Source of the DNA: Mycolicibacterium brisbanense
Lineage (GTDB): Bacteria > Actinomycetota > Actinomycetes > Mycobacteriales > Mycobacteriaceae
Reading direction: 5' to 3'
DNA length: 64,000 nt
Assembly: GCF_001570425.1 (NCBI RefSeq)
Contig: NZ_BCSX01000024.1
Coordinates: 1-64,000, forward strand
A program made the translations under genes and the position numbers. This document shows, one piece after another, positions 8,923-17,849 of the stretch. Numbering within the stretch: position 1 is the stretch's first letter; each line of letters begins with the position of its first letter. The notes below the pieces were generated by a model that saw nothing but the letters and a program-made list of their open reading frames with translations, had not been told where the DNA came from and did not search any database.

Positions 8923-10332
8923 TTACGCCGCGTCCTTGTCCTTCGCGGGCTGCTCGGTCTTGTCGTCGGGCGTGGCCTTGGTCTTGGTCTTGATCTTGAT
9001 CTTGGTCAGGCTCGTCAGTGATTTGGCGGCGTCACGCAGCGACGGCAGTTTCAATTTCTTGGTATCCGGTTGTGTCGTCGTGAGTTTCGGCAGCTTCGGG
9101 GTGGCCTGCTTCGGCAGATCGGGGAGTGACGGCAACTTCGGCAGGTTCAGCGTGATCGGGTTCTGCGGCAGTTTGGTGCTGGTCGGTGCAGCGGTGGCGG
9201 ATGTCAGGTCCGGGGTGGGTTCGGTTGCGATCCCGCTGTGAACCGGTGGGGGCGGGTTCTGGAAGTTGTTGATGCCCTGCTGGACTGCGCCGGGCATGGC
9301 TGCCGCGGCCTCGACGAACTTCTGCGGCGGCGTGAACAAGCTGAACTGCGTGGGGGTGGCGGGGTTGGTCGTGCGGTCGTAACCCATGTCGACGAGCACG
9401 CGCAGGACCGGCTCGACGGCGTCGATTCCGCCCTGCGGCAGGCCCAGCGCGTCGGCGGCCTGGCGCGCCGGCATCAGCAGGGGCAGGTGATCGGTGTGCA
9501 CCACGTAGTAGGTGGTGGGTGCCTTGCCCGGCTGCTCGACGACGGTCTTGGTGGTGCCGTCCGCGTACTGGTAAGTCGTTGTGTCGCCGTTGGTTTCATG
9601 GCTGACGGCGTTGGCGTCGGTGTACTGGCTCATGTCGATGTTGTCGTAGTTCGCGTCCGGGTGCACATACACGACGGCCGCTGCGGCATTCGCGAGCGAC
9701 AACGGGTTGAAGTACGCCGGGAAGTCCCCGTAGGTGTCGTACTCCCGGGTGATGTCGGTGGTCGTGAACTGGTCGGGCCCCATCGCGCCGGTGGACTGGA
9801 TATCGGCGAAAGGTACGTAGAGCCAAGGGAATCGAGCGAATATGCCGCCGTTGGGCTTGTTGGCGTTGGCGATCAGGACGAACTCGAGGTTCGCCGGTGC
9901 GGTCGGGTCCGTCTCGAGCTGCTTGCGCTGCTTGTTGGTGACGACGGCGCCGAGCGAGTAGCCGACGACGACGATGTGATCGTCGGCGGTGTTGGGTGAG
10001 TTCGCACTCGAAATCGCTTGGCCGAGCTTGCTGTTGCCGTCGTTCACCGACTGCGCGAACGTGGGTGCGGTGAGCCCGCTGACCGGCCAGATCGCCGCCA
10101 GATACTGCACGCCGTGCGCGTCGCTGTACTGGCCGTCGAGTTTGTGGTTGATGTTGCCGCTGGTCGGGTCGTTGTTGCCGCCCACCCCGATCACGTAGTT
10201 CGTCAGGGTGGCCGCGATGGTCGGGCTGTTCAGCGCGACCGGCGTGATCAGAACGCAACTGGCGGCCACAGCCGCGGTACCCGCGACAGAGCGACGAGTC
10301 GACCGCTTGTTATGCGCATGACGACCAGACAT
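8923..10332 (-). CDS. Exported PE-PPE-domain serine hydrolase
   Basis: A 469-residue protein. The N-terminus (MSGRHAHNKRSTRRSVAG, then a hydrophobic segment to about residue 42) is a signal peptide or anchor. Residues ~43-290 form the PE-PPE domain, an alpha/beta-hydrolase-like fold normally found behind PE or PPE modules; here neither module is present. The nucleophile elbow is GYSLGA (GxSxG). The last ~110 residues are Pro/Thr/Lys-rich, low in complexity, and end in a charged KIKIKTKTKATPDDKTEQPA tail, suggesting a wall-associated spacer. The family includes esterases and acyltransferases acting on envelope lipids; the substrate is not shown. Confidence 0.82.
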   Translation of the reverse strand: MSGRHAHNKRSTRRSVAGTAAVAASCVLITPVALNSPTIAATLTNYVIGVGGNNDPTSGNINHKLDGQYSDAHGVQYLAAIWPVSGLTAPTFAQSVNDGNSKLGQAISSANSPNTADDHIVVVGYSLGAVVTNKQRKQLETDPTAPANLEFVLIANANKPNGGIFARFPWLYVPFADIQSTGAMGPDQFTTTDITREYDTYGDFPAYFNPLSLANAAAAVVYVHPDANYDNIDMSQYTDANAVSHETNGDTTTYQYADGTTKTVVEQPGKAPTTYYVVHTDHLPLLMPARQAADALGLPQGGIDAVEPVLRVLVDMGYDRTTNPATPTQFSLFTPPQKFVEAAAAMPGAVQQGINNFQNPPPPVHSGIATEPTPDLTSATAAPTSTKLPQNPITLNLPKLPSLPDLPKQATPKLPKLTTTQPDTKKLKLPSLRDAAKSLTSLTKIKIKTKTKATPDDKTEQPAKDKDAA

Positions 10333-10479
10333 CCGGACCCTCCCCGCAAACGTCCGTCGCGTCCGAGGCTAACTCGTGACGCGTTGGTGATCAGACAGTA
10401 GCGGTGAAGTTGCTGGGTGTGACCCGATTGAGCAAACTTGCCCAGGGAAGGTTCCGCGGTCTTTGCGAACGAAAAAAGC

Positions 10480-10857
10480 TCAGCTTTCTTCGATGGGTAC
10501 GCAGTCGTGCAGATGGCCACTGCTTGCCGCGGGGGACTCGGGTGCGGCTTTGCGGTGAAGCACGGCCCGGCTGGGTACCACCCGCACCTCGTCGCCCGCC
10601 AGTTCGCCTGTCCCATCCACGATCAGTGAATAACCGCCCGGTTCGCGCGGCGGCCAGATCACGGTGACAGCAGGATGTCCGACGAGATTGGTGCGGGTGT
10701 GCCGACCGGCCGTGCCGACGCCGATGACGCCGTCGGTCAGCACCGGATCGACGGCCACCGTGTGTGCGCGGAAGTCGTCACCGACGGTGATCAGGTAGGC
10801 GAACGCGAAGTCCGCCAGCGCGTCGGCCAACTGGTCCAGATCTACCTTCACGCTCAT
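10480..10857 (-). CDS. Pyridoxamine 5'-phosphate oxidase-like flavin/F420-binding protein
   Basis: A 125-residue split-barrel protein. TVAVDPVLTDGVIGVGTAGR and NLVGHPAVTVIWPP match the core of small PPOX/FDOR proteins, which in mycobacteria bind FMN, F420 or haem and act as reductases. The start ATG at 10857 overlaps the stop of the upstream amidohydrolase by 4 bp (ATGA), so the two are translationally coupled and probably work on related substrates. No assignment to a specific reaction is possible. Confidence 0.75.
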   Translation of the reverse strand: MSVKVDLDQLADALADFAFAYLITVGDDFRAHTVAVDPVLTDGVIGVGTAGRHTRTNLVGHPAVTVIWPPREPGGYSLIVDGTGELAGDEVRVVPSRAVLHRKAAPESPAASSGHLHDCVPIEES

Positions 10858-12605
10858 GCTGCGCCCTCCGGAGCGGGTTGCCTGCCGCGCACCAGTTTGC
10901 CCGGCCGGGCGTCGGTGGGTACGCCGTGTTCGGCGATGATCTGTCCGGACACGACCGTGGCGACATACCCGTCGGCACTCTGATCCAGCCGACGTCCGCC
11001 GGCCGGAAGATCTCTGGCCACCACGGGCTTGTGCAGCCGGAGCGCGTCAGGATCGATCACGTTGAGATCAGCCTTGTAGCCCACGGCAATTCGTCCGCGG
11101 TCCAGCAGGTGTGCGACGCGCGCGGGCACCGAGGTGAGCTGACGGACCGCCTCGGCCATCGACAGCCGACCCGAAGCGCGGTCGCGCACCCAGTGTGTCA
11201 GCAGGTAGGTCGGGAAGCTCGCATCGCAGATCATCCCGTAATGCGCACCGCCGTCGCCGAGACCCAGCACCACGTCCTCACGGCGGATCAACTCGGCGAC
11301 GGTGTCGAGCGAACCGTCACGGAAGTTGGCCAGCGTCACCAAGAGCATGGCGTGGCCGTCATCGTCGAGCAGCCGATCGTAGGCCTCTTCCAGCGGGTCG
11401 ACGCCACGGGCCCGGGCCCGCGCGCCGATCGAATCCGACGGCGACGGTTCGTAATTGGGTGGATCGCCCAGCGGGTACATGTAGTCCCAAGCCTGCGCGG
11501 CGAACATCAGCGGATGCCCGTCACTGCTCGGCTTGTCGGTCAGAATGCGCTGTCGCACTGCGGGTTTGTGCATCTCGGCGACGCGTTCGGGCAGCGGCAG
11601 GTCGGCGATCTCCTGGTACGACGGGTACATCACGAACGGGTTGCCCGACAGCTCGAGGCCGAGCACAAGGCCGATGGGACGGGGGAAGATCTGCGCCGTG
11701 ATATCTCCGCCGTCGGCGTTGGACTTCTCCACCATGCGTAGCGCGTCTTCGAAGAACGCGGGCCCGGCATTGCCGATCGCCAGCGTGAAGGTCACCGGCA
11801 GGCCGACCTCGGCGGCGACGTCGAATACGGTCTGCAGGGCGGGTTCGTAGTCGCCGGCGACCAGATCGGGCACGAATTGGATCAGGCCGCCACCGGCGTC
11901 GTCGACGCCGCGGGCGATCGCCTCGATCTCATCGTGGCCCGCGTCGTAACTCGGAATCGGTTGTCCGCTTTGGGTTTTGTGGATCGTCAGCCGCGATGAC
12001 GCGAAACCCAGCGCGCCGACCTCGACCGCCTCGGCGGCGAGTTTGCGCAGCTGTGCGAGATCTTCCGGGGTGGCCGGCTCCCGATCCACACCGCGCTGGC
12101 CCATCACGTACACACGCAGCGGCGAGTGGGGCAGCAGCGCGGCCACATCGATATCGCGTCGTCCCGCATCGAGAGTGTCGAGAAACTCCGGGAACGTCTC
12201 CCACGTCCACGGCAAACCGTCGACCATCACCACGCCGGGGATGTCCTCGACCCCGGCCATCACGTCGACCAGCACGTCGTGGTCCTCGGCCCGGCACGGC
12301 GCGAATCCCACGCCGCAATTGCCCATGACCGCGGTGGTCACGCCATGCGCCGAGGACGGCGTGAGCCGGTCGCTCCAGATCGCCTGCCCGTCGTAGTGGG
12401 TGTGCAGGTCGACGAATCCCGGGGTGACCACCAGGCCGGTGGCGTCGATCTCGCGCGTCCCGGAACCATCCACCGATCCGACCGCGACGATCACGCCGTC
12501 GCGCACCGCGACATCGCCGGCATACGGTTTGCCGCCCAGCCCGTCGACGATCAGGCCGCCGCGGATGCACAGATCGAATGTTGCGGCGTCAGAGTCATAG
12601 CCCAC
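10854..12605 (-). CDS. Amidohydrolase of the N-acyl-D-amino-acid deacylase type
   Basis: A 583-residue metal-dependent hydrolase. The N-terminal beta-sandwich (GGLIVDGLGGKPYAGDVAVR) leads into the barrel with the metal-binding VDLHTHYDGQ at about residues 68-77 and a characteristic VMGNCGVGFAPC containing the Cys found in D-aminoacylases. Later His/Asp ligands are in the LGLGDGGAHYGMICDASFPT region (D near residue 465). The C-terminal sandwich carries GRIAVGYKADLNVIDP. Mycobacterial genomes carry many paralogues, so the substrate is not inferable. It is the first gene of a two-gene unit with the PPOX-like protein and diverges from a VOC-family gene. Confidence 0.87.
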   Translation of the reverse strand: MGYDSDAATFDLCIRGGLIVDGLGGKPYAGDVAVRDGVIVAVGSVDGSGTREIDATGLVVTPGFVDLHTHYDGQAIWSDRLTPSSAHGVTTAVMGNCGVGFAPCRAEDHDVLVDVMAGVEDIPGVVMVDGLPWTWETFPEFLDTLDAGRRDIDVAALLPHSPLRVYVMGQRGVDREPATPEDLAQLRKLAAEAVEVGALGFASSRLTIHKTQSGQPIPSYDAGHDEIEAIARGVDDAGGGLIQFVPDLVAGDYEPALQTVFDVAAEVGLPVTFTLAIGNAGPAFFEDALRMVEKSNADGGDITAQIFPRPIGLVLGLELSGNPFVMYPSYQEIADLPLPERVAEMHKPAVRQRILTDKPSSDGHPLMFAAQAWDYMYPLGDPPNYEPSPSDSIGARARARGVDPLEEAYDRLLDDDGHAMLLVTLANFRDGSLDTVAELIRREDVVLGLGDGGAHYGMICDASFPTYLLTHWVRDRASGRLSMAEAVRQLTSVPARVAHLLDRGRIAVGYKADLNVIDPDALRLHKPVVARDLPAGGRRLDQSADGYVATVVSGQIIAEHGVPTDARPGKLVRGRQPAPEGAA

Positions 12606-12670
12606 CTAACCAACGTACGACGATCCGCGCCGTAGGGGAATGTGTCGGTGCCACATGCCAAGATCAAGCC

Positions 12671-13054
12671 GTGATCGACCACTTCGGAATCAACTGCACC
12701 GACTGGGCCAAGTCCAAGCAGTTCTATGACACTGTGCTCGGCGTGCTCGGGTACGGCCGCCAGCTCGACTTCGACGTCGCGATCGGCTACGGCCGCGATG
12801 GTAAGCCGGACTTCTGGATTGCCGACGCCAGTGCCGGTGACGCGGGCGGCCCCAACCGGGAGGTCCACGTGGCGTTCCAGGCGGCCGACGTCGACGCGGT
12901 CAAGGCGTTCTACGACGCCGCCGTGGGGTTGGGCGCCGAATCACTGCACGAGCCGCGGCTGTGGCCGGAGTACCACCCGGGCTACTTCGGGGCATTCGTG
13001 CGCGATCCCGACGGCAACAACGTCGAGGCGGTTTTCCACGGGGCCGCGGGCTAG
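12671..13054 (+). CDS. VOC-family (glyoxalase/bleomycin-resistance fold) protein
   Basis: A 127-residue single VOC domain from the GTG at 12671. It has the paired beta-alpha-beta-beta-beta units: IDHFGINCTDWAKSKQFYDT at the start, VHVAFQAADVDAVKAFYDAA at residues ~73-92, and FVRDPDGNNVEAVFH at the C-terminus, with H4, H74 and E123 as candidate metal ligands. This protein type resembles small lyase- or dioxygenase-like VOC proteins of unknown substrate. Its 3' end overlaps the convergent Mce-associated gene by 4 bp. Confidence 0.85.
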   Translation: MIDHFGINCTDWAKSKQFYDTVLGVLGYGRQLDFDVAIGYGRDGKPDFWIADASAGDAGGPNREVHVAFQAADVDAVKAFYDAAVGLGAESLHEPRLWPEYHPGYFGAFVRDPDGNNVEAVFHGAAG

Positions 13055-13566
13055 GGGGTGCCCTTCCGATCGAACGAGTCCATCAGCCAGGAGCCGTGGA
13101 CATTGGTCAGCCCGATCAGCACGGTGTTCTGTGACTGCGTCGGGGGCTGATCGCCCGTCGTCGCGGTGGTGTTGACGAAGGCCAGCACTTGGGCGGTGTC
13201 TTCGGACAGGCTGTCGACGCCGGCGCGCACCACGGTGGCAGTCGAGGTGATGTGGGTTTGGCGGGCCTGCGGGATCACCGACTTGCGCATGGTGTCCTGA
13301 TAGTCGGTAAGGAACTTGCCGGTCAGCAGCGCGGTGCGGGAACCGAGGTCGGCTTCGCTGATGGCCGGGGTGTAGCTCATGACCGTCGGCAGGTTCGCGC
13401 GCACCACGTCGATCACCTGTTGCCGGGCCGCGGCTCGGTCGGCCACCGGCTCGGGGGCCGGTCTGCTCTTGATGATGAACTGCCAGCCGCCCAGGCCGGT
13501 CGCCACGGCGATGCCGAGGCAGAGGAATGCGACCAGCAGTCCCCATGCGACCCGTCGCGCGGTCAC
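13051..13566 (-). CDS. Mce-associated-like membrane protein (second of pair)
   Basis: A 171-residue protein from a GTG at 13566 that overlaps the upstream stop by 4 bp (GTGA). There is one N-terminal membrane helix (VAWGLLVAFLCLGIAVATGL) followed by an outside domain with the pattern of Mam (Mce-associated) proteins: repeated short alpha segments, DLGSRTALLTGKFLTDYQDT, then a beta-rich end with an NTVLIGLTNVHGSWLMDSF close. These proteins accompany Mce lipid-import systems, but no mce operon is nearby, so this is an orphan pair. The assignment rests on architecture. Confidence 0.72.
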   Translation of the reverse strand: MTARRVAWGLLVAFLCLGIAVATGLGGWQFIIKSRPAPEPVADRAAARQQVIDVVRANLPTVMSYTPAISEADLGSRTALLTGKFLTDYQDTMRKSVIPQARQTHITSTATVVRAGVDSLSEDTAQVLAFVNTTATTGDQPPTQSQNTVLIGLTNVHGSWLMDSFDRKGTP

Positions 13567-14156
13567 GGAACGAACTCCAGCTTCGAGACCTTGTAGGAGG
13601 CCGCGGTCTCGACGACGGTCAGCACCAACCGCTGTGCCCGGTCCTGTGGGGCGGTGGTCGTGGTACTGGTGTGGGTGGAGACGCTGATCAGCACGACGGC
13701 TTGTCCCGCCGTGAACGATTCGAGGCCCGAAGCGCTGACGGTGCCGCGAGACGTCGAGCCGTTGGTCACTATCGCCTGCTTGAAGGTGTCGGCCTGCTTC
13801 TGGAAGTCGTCGTGGAATGCTCCGGTCGACCCGTCGAGCACGCGCTGGATGTCGGCATCGACCCTCGCCGCGCTCACCGACGAAACCGTCTCGGCGAAGC
13901 TTCGCGCGGCGTCGACATACGGTTGCCACCGCGGGTTGGCGGTAGACGCGGCAGGTTCGCTGCGGACGAACTGGCTGATCGCAAAACCGGTGGCGCCCAG
14001 CAACATCAGGGCCAGGACCGCGGGGATTGCGATGGCGGCGACCACCAGGGCCTGGGATTTGCGTGGCGGACCGGGCGGTGGGAGGTACCCGGGCAGGTAC
14101 GGCGGTGCGTGCTGGATCGGCGGAGGCTGGTGCCACGGATCCGGTTGACCGCCCAT
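13563..14156 (-). CDS. Mce-associated-like membrane protein (first of pair)
   Basis: A 197-residue protein from the ATG at 14156. A Pro-rich cytoplasmic N-terminus (DPWHQPPPIQHAPPYLPGYL) leads to one membrane helix (ALVVAAIAIPAVLALMLLGA, about residues 43-65) and an outer domain with Mam-like features (FHDDFQKQADTFKQAIVTNG, then a beta-rich end). The C-terminal domain resembles that of the next gene, so the two may have arisen by duplication and may form a heteromeric complex. The two reading frames overlap by 4 bp. It diverges from the DinB-family gene. Confidence 0.72.
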   Translation of the reverse strand: MGGQPDPWHQPPPIQHAPPYLPGYLPPPGPPRKSQALVVAAIAIPAVLALMLLGATGFAISQFVRSEPAASTANPRWQPYVDAARSFAETVSSVSAARVDADIQRVLDGSTGAFHDDFQKQADTFKQAIVTNGSTSRGTVSASGLESFTAGQAVVLISVSTHTSTTTTAPQDRAQRLVLTVVETAASYKVSKLEFVP

Positions 14157-14211
14157 GGCCGTGATAGTAACGGCGCTCGACCGGTCGGGACCTGCGGGTA
14201 GCGTCGCTGCC

Positions 14212-14730
14212 ATGACCTCCGATGAATCCGACGCTGTCCGCGAACTGCTGCGCGATTCCTTCTCCCGGCTGATCGAACACGTCGATGACCTCACCGACGG
14301 GCTCAGCGACGAAGCCGCGACGTACCGCCCGACGCCGCAGGCCAACAGCATCGCGTGGCTGATCTGGCACAGTGCGCGCGGGCAGGATCTGCAGCTGTGT
14401 GACATCGCAGGGTTCGAGCAGGTGTGGTTCCGCGACGGGTGGGTGGACCGGTTCGGCCTCGACTTGCCGCGCGACGACATGGGCTACGGCCACAGTGCCG
14501 CCGATGTCGCCAAGGTCCGCGCCTCCGCGGATCTGTTGGCCGGCTACTACCGGGCCGTGCACAAGGTGACATTGGAGTACATCGCCACCGTCACGCCCGA
14601 GGAGCTGAGCCGCATCGTCGACACCCGGTGGAATCCGCCGGTGACCGCGAGCGTGCGGCTGGTCAGCATCATCGACGACTGTGCGCAGCACCTGGGGCAG
14701 GCCGCGTACCTACGCGGCATCATCGGGTGA
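14212..14730 (+). CDS. DinB-like/mycothiol-transferase-superfamily protein
   Basis: A 172-residue four-helix-bundle protein starting at the ATG at 14212. Signature positions are NSIAWLIWHSARGQD near residues 44-58, placing a metal-binding His in the first long helix region, and IDDCAQHLGQAAYLRGI at the end, with the third His ligand. Members of this superfamily use thiols such as mycothiol or bacillithiol as co-substrates, or isomerise maleylpyruvate. DUF664-type proteins like this are frequent in mycobacteria. The stop overlaps the next start by 4 bp (GTGA). Confidence 0.8.
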   Translation: MTSDESDAVRELLRDSFSRLIEHVDDLTDGLSDEAATYRPTPQANSIAWLIWHSARGQDLQLCDIAGFEQVWFRDGWVDRFGLDLPRDDMGYGHSAADVAKVRASADLLAGYYRAVHKVTLEYIATVTPEELSRIVDTRWNPPVTASVRLVSIIDDCAQHLGQAAYLRGIIG

Positions 14731-15290
14731 TCGCGCGGTGTTGGCCGCCGATCGGGCTGGTGGCCATGTTGCTGCTGGGCTGGGCCCTCGGTCAGGGACC
14801 GACCGCTGTCGACACCTGGTTCCAGCAGCTGGGTTCCGACATGGGTTCCTCGCGCACCGCGTTCCTGGTGTTCACCTACCCGCCGGCGCTGACGTTGGTG
14901 CTGGTGGCCGTGATCGTCGTGACGCTGCGTCGAAGACAGTGGTGGCTGGCGGTCGCCATGCTGCTGAGCGCGCCGCTGTCCACACTTGTGGTGCAGGTCT
15001 GTAAACGCATCTTCGGTCGGGAGAAGGGTGGCGCGCTGTGCTATCCCAGCGGGCACACCACGTTCGCGGTGGTGGTGCTCGGCCTGCTGGTGGTCGCGGC
15101 GGGGATCGCGGTGTGGTCCTTGGTCGTCGCAGTCACCCTCGGGCTGCTGGCCATGTTCGGCCAGGCCATCACCTATCACTACTTCACCGACACCATCGGC
15201 GCAGTGCTGCTGGCGACATCGGTGGTCTGCATGGTCGCTCTCGTCGCCAGGCGCGAGGTCGAGGCTGCCTCGGCCGCCCGTCTCACTTGA
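14727..15290 (+). CDS. PAP2-family membrane phosphatase
   Basis: A 187-residue integral membrane protein from a GTG at 14727 overlapping the preceding TGA. It has five to six hydrophobic segments. The PAP2 triad motifs are present: KRIFGREKGG (variant of KxxxxxxRP, with the Pro missing), CYPSGHTTFA (PSGH), and a degenerate third motif in GQAITYHYFTDTIGA, where a His and an Asp stand in for SRxxxxxHxxxD. The enzyme would remove phosphate from a lipid phosphate or polyprenyl diphosphate at the outer face. It is likely co-expressed with the DinB-like gene. Confidence 0.82.
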   Translation: MIARCWPPIGLVAMLLLGWALGQGPTAVDTWFQQLGSDMGSSRTAFLVFTYPPALTLVLVAVIVVTLRRRQWWLAVAMLLSAPLSTLVVQVCKRIFGREKGGALCYPSGHTTFAVVVLGLLVVAAGIAVWSLVVAVTLGLLAMFGQAITYHYFTDTIGAVLLATSVVCMVALVARREVEAASAARLT

Positions 15291-15343
15291 CAGGTGTCAA
15301 CCCCGGTGCGACCTGCGTCACACACGGTGGTTAACATGGCCCC

Positions 15344-16873
15344 ATGACAGCGACGCCAGATGTTGATCGGCCGGCTCCGTTCACGGGATCCGGCACCATC
15401 CACAGCCCCGCGACCGGCGCCGTCGCCGGTCAGGTGCGCTGGACCGATGCGGCCGACGTGCCGCGGATCGCCGCAGGCCTGCGCGAGGCGCAGCGCGAGT
15501 GGGAGGCCCGCGGCGCCAAGGGGCGTGCCAAGGTGCTTGCCCGCTACGCCGTGTGGCTGGGGGACCACCGCGACGAGATCGAGAAGCTGCTGATCGCCGA
15601 GACGGGCAAGTCGGCGGTCGACGCGGCCCAAGAGGTGCCGCTGCTGATCATGATCCTGTCGTACTACATCAAGACGGTGGAGAAGGCGCTGGCGCCTGAG
15701 AACCGTCCCGCATCTTTGCCGTTCCTGGCGGTGAAGAAGGTCGAGGTGCATTACCGGCCCCGTCCCGTCGTCGGCATCATCGCGCCGTGGAACTACCCCG
15801 TTGCCAACGCGATGATGGACGCCATCGGAGCCTTGGCTGCCGGTTGCGCGGTGCTGCTCAAGCCGTCCGAGCGCACCCCGCTGACCGCTGAGGTGCTCCT
15901 GCGTGGCTGGCTGGATTCCGGCGCACCTGAGGTGCTCGCACTCGCCCAGGGTGCCCGTGAGGTGTCCGAAGCCGTCATCGACAACTCGGACTACATCCAG
16001 TTCACCGGCTCCAGCGCGACCGGCGCCAAGGTGATGGAGCGCGCCGCTCGCCGGCTCACCCCGGTCAGCCTCGAACTCGGCGGCAAGGACCCGATGATCG
16101 TGCTCGAGGACGCCGACGTCGAGCTTGCCGCCAACGCCGCCGTGTGGGGTGCGATGTTCAACGCCGGCCAGACGTGTGTGTCCGTCGAGCGGGTCTATGT
16201 GCTCGAGCCGATCTACGACCAGTTCGTCGCGGCCGTGGTGCGCGCCGTCGAGAACCTCAAGATGGGTTCCGGCGAGGGCTACGACTTCGGCTCGCAGATC
16301 GACGACAGTCAGGTCGACATCACCGATCGGCACGTCAGCCAAGCCGTGGCGGCAGGCGCCAAGGCGCTCACCGGTGGCAAGCGCCCCGACGGTGAGGGCA
16401 GCTTCTACCCGCCGACGGTGTTGGTCGACGTCGATCACACCATGTCGTGCATGACGGAAGAGACCTTCGGCCCGACACTGCCGATCATGAAGGTGAGCTC
16501 CGTCGAGGAAGCGGTGCGGCTGGCCAACGACAGCCAGTACGGGCTGAGCGCCTCGGTGTTCTCCAAGGACGTTGATCGAGCGAAAGCGGTTGCCCTGCAA
16601 CTGGATTGCGGTGCCGTCAACATCAACGACGTGATCTCGAACCTGATGTGCACCACGGCCCCGATGGGCGGCTGGAAGACTTCCGGCATCGGCGCCCGGT
16701 TCGGCGGAGTCGATGGCGTGCGTAAGTTCTGCAAACAGGAAACGGTGGTTGCGCCGCGCACGAGTGTGGGTGCAGGCGGCAACTACTACAACAATTCACA
16801 CAAGGCCCTGGCCCGGATGAACAAGCTGATGACCAGGCTGGCGTTGGCCCGCCCGCGCAGGGTCGCCAAATAG
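15344..16873 (+). CDS. NAD(P)-dependent aldehyde dehydrogenase (succinate-semialdehyde dehydrogenase-like)
   Basis: A 509-residue ALDH. Catalytic features: general base Glu in SLELGGKDPMIV, nucleophile Cys in NAGQTCVSVERV, cofactor site IAPWNYPVANAMMD and TGSSATGAKV. The protein resembles mycobacterial enzymes annotated as succinate-semialdehyde dehydrogenase (GabD2-like), but the substrate is inferred only from that resemblance. The C-terminus carries a basic extension ending ALARPRRVAK. It stands alone on the plus strand, 53 bp after the phosphatase and 73 bp before the PPK2 gene. Confidence 0.85.
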   Translation: MTATPDVDRPAPFTGSGTIHSPATGAVAGQVRWTDAADVPRIAAGLREAQREWEARGAKGRAKVLARYAVWLGDHRDEIEKLLIAETGKSAVDAAQEVPLLIMILSYYIKTVEKALAPENRPASLPFLAVKKVEVHYRPRPVVGIIAPWNYPVANAMMDAIGALAAGCAVLLKPSERTPLTAEVLLRGWLDSGAPEVLALAQGAREVSEAVIDNSDYIQFTGSSATGAKVMERAARRLTPVSLELGGKDPMIVLEDADVELAANAAVWGAMFNAGQTCVSVERVYVLEPIYDQFVAAVVRAVENLKMGSGEGYDFGSQIDDSQVDITDRHVSQAVAAGAKALTGGKRPDGEGSFYPPTVLVDVDHTMSCMTEETFGPTLPIMKVSSVEEAVRLANDSQYGLSASVFSKDVDRAKAVALQLDCGAVNINDVISNLMCTTAPMGGWKTSGIGARFGGVDGVRKFCKQETVVAPRTSVGAGGNYYNNSHKALARMNKLMTRLALARPRRVAK

Positions 16874-16946
16874 GCCCGACGGGGGCGCCACCTGGCGTTC
16901 ACCGTGGTGTCACCCGCCGGTACGACGAGCTGGCTATTTTCGGCGG

Positions 16947-17807
16947 GTGACCACCCTGGATCCCACCGGCTACTCCGTCCGCGACGACGATGACGACGAC
17001 CCCGAGCTGCTGCTCATGCCGAGCGGCGAGGTGGTCGACACGTGGCGCGAAGGCTACCCGTACGAGGAACGCATGAAGCGCTCCGAGTACGAGGAGCAGA
17101 AGCGGCTGCTGCAGATCGAGTTGCTCAAGCTGCAGAAGTGGAGCCAGGGGAACGGCCTGCGGCACGTCATCGTGTTCGAGGGCCGCGACGCCGCGGGCAA
17201 GGGCGGCACCATCAAGCGGTTCATGGAGCACCTCAACCCGCGCGGTGCCCGGGTCGTCGCGCTGGAGAAGCCCACCGAGAAGGAACGGACGCAGTGGTAC
17301 TTCCAGCGCTACGTCAATCACCTGCCGGCCGCCGGTGAGATCGTGCTGTTCGACCGGTCCTGGTACAACCGGGCCGGCGTCGAGCGCGTGATGGGCTACT
17401 GCACCCCCAAGCAGCACGCCGAGTTCATCCGGCAGGCCCCGCTGTTCGAGCAGATGCTCGTCAACGACGGCATCAGCCTGACCAAACTGTGGTTCTCGGT
17501 CACCCAGAACGAGCAGCGCACCCGCTTCACCATCCGCCAGGTCGACCCGGTGCGGCAGTGGAAGCTCTCGCCCACCGACCTCGCGTCGCTGGACAAGTGG
17601 GACGACTACACCGCGGCCAAAGAGGACATGTTCGCCTGGACGGACACCGAGATCGCGCCGTGGACCGTCGTCAAGAGCAACGACAAGAAGCGCGCCCGTA
17701 TCAACGCGATGCGCCACGTGCTCGGTAAGTTCAACTACGACAACAAGGACCATGAGGTGGTCGGCGACGCCGATCCGCTGATCGTGGGGCGCGCGCTTTC
17801 GGATTGA
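16947..17807 (+). CDS. ppk2: Polyphosphate kinase 2 (PPK2), class I-like
   Basis: A 286-residue enzyme that transfers phosphate between polyphosphate and nucleotides. The Walker A site is FEGRDAAGKGGTIKR near residues 74-88; Walker B and lid are FDRSWYNRAGVERVMGYC; the C-terminal third has the conserved WKLSPTDLASLDKWDDYTAA. The GRDAAGKGG and SWYNRAGVE forms are those of class I PPK2, which mainly phosphorylates nucleoside diphosphates. The N-terminus has an acidic run (DDDDDDPELL). A different PPK2 type occurs at 49747-50625. Start is the GTG at 16947. Confidence 0.93.
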   Translation: MTTLDPTGYSVRDDDDDDPELLLMPSGEVVDTWREGYPYEERMKRSEYEEQKRLLQIELLKLQKWSQGNGLRHVIVFEGRDAAGKGGTIKRFMEHLNPRGARVVALEKPTEKERTQWYFQRYVNHLPAAGEIVLFDRSWYNRAGVERVMGYCTPKQHAEFIRQAPLFEQMLVNDGISLTKLWFSVTQNEQRTRFTIRQVDPVRQWKLSPTDLASLDKWDDYTAAKEDMFAWTDTEIAPWTVVKSNDKKRARINAMRHVLGKFNYDNKDHEVVGDADPLIVGRALSD

Positions 17808-17849
17808 CGCAGATCCGCTTCTGGGCCGTCCCGAGTTGAGGAGGACGGC

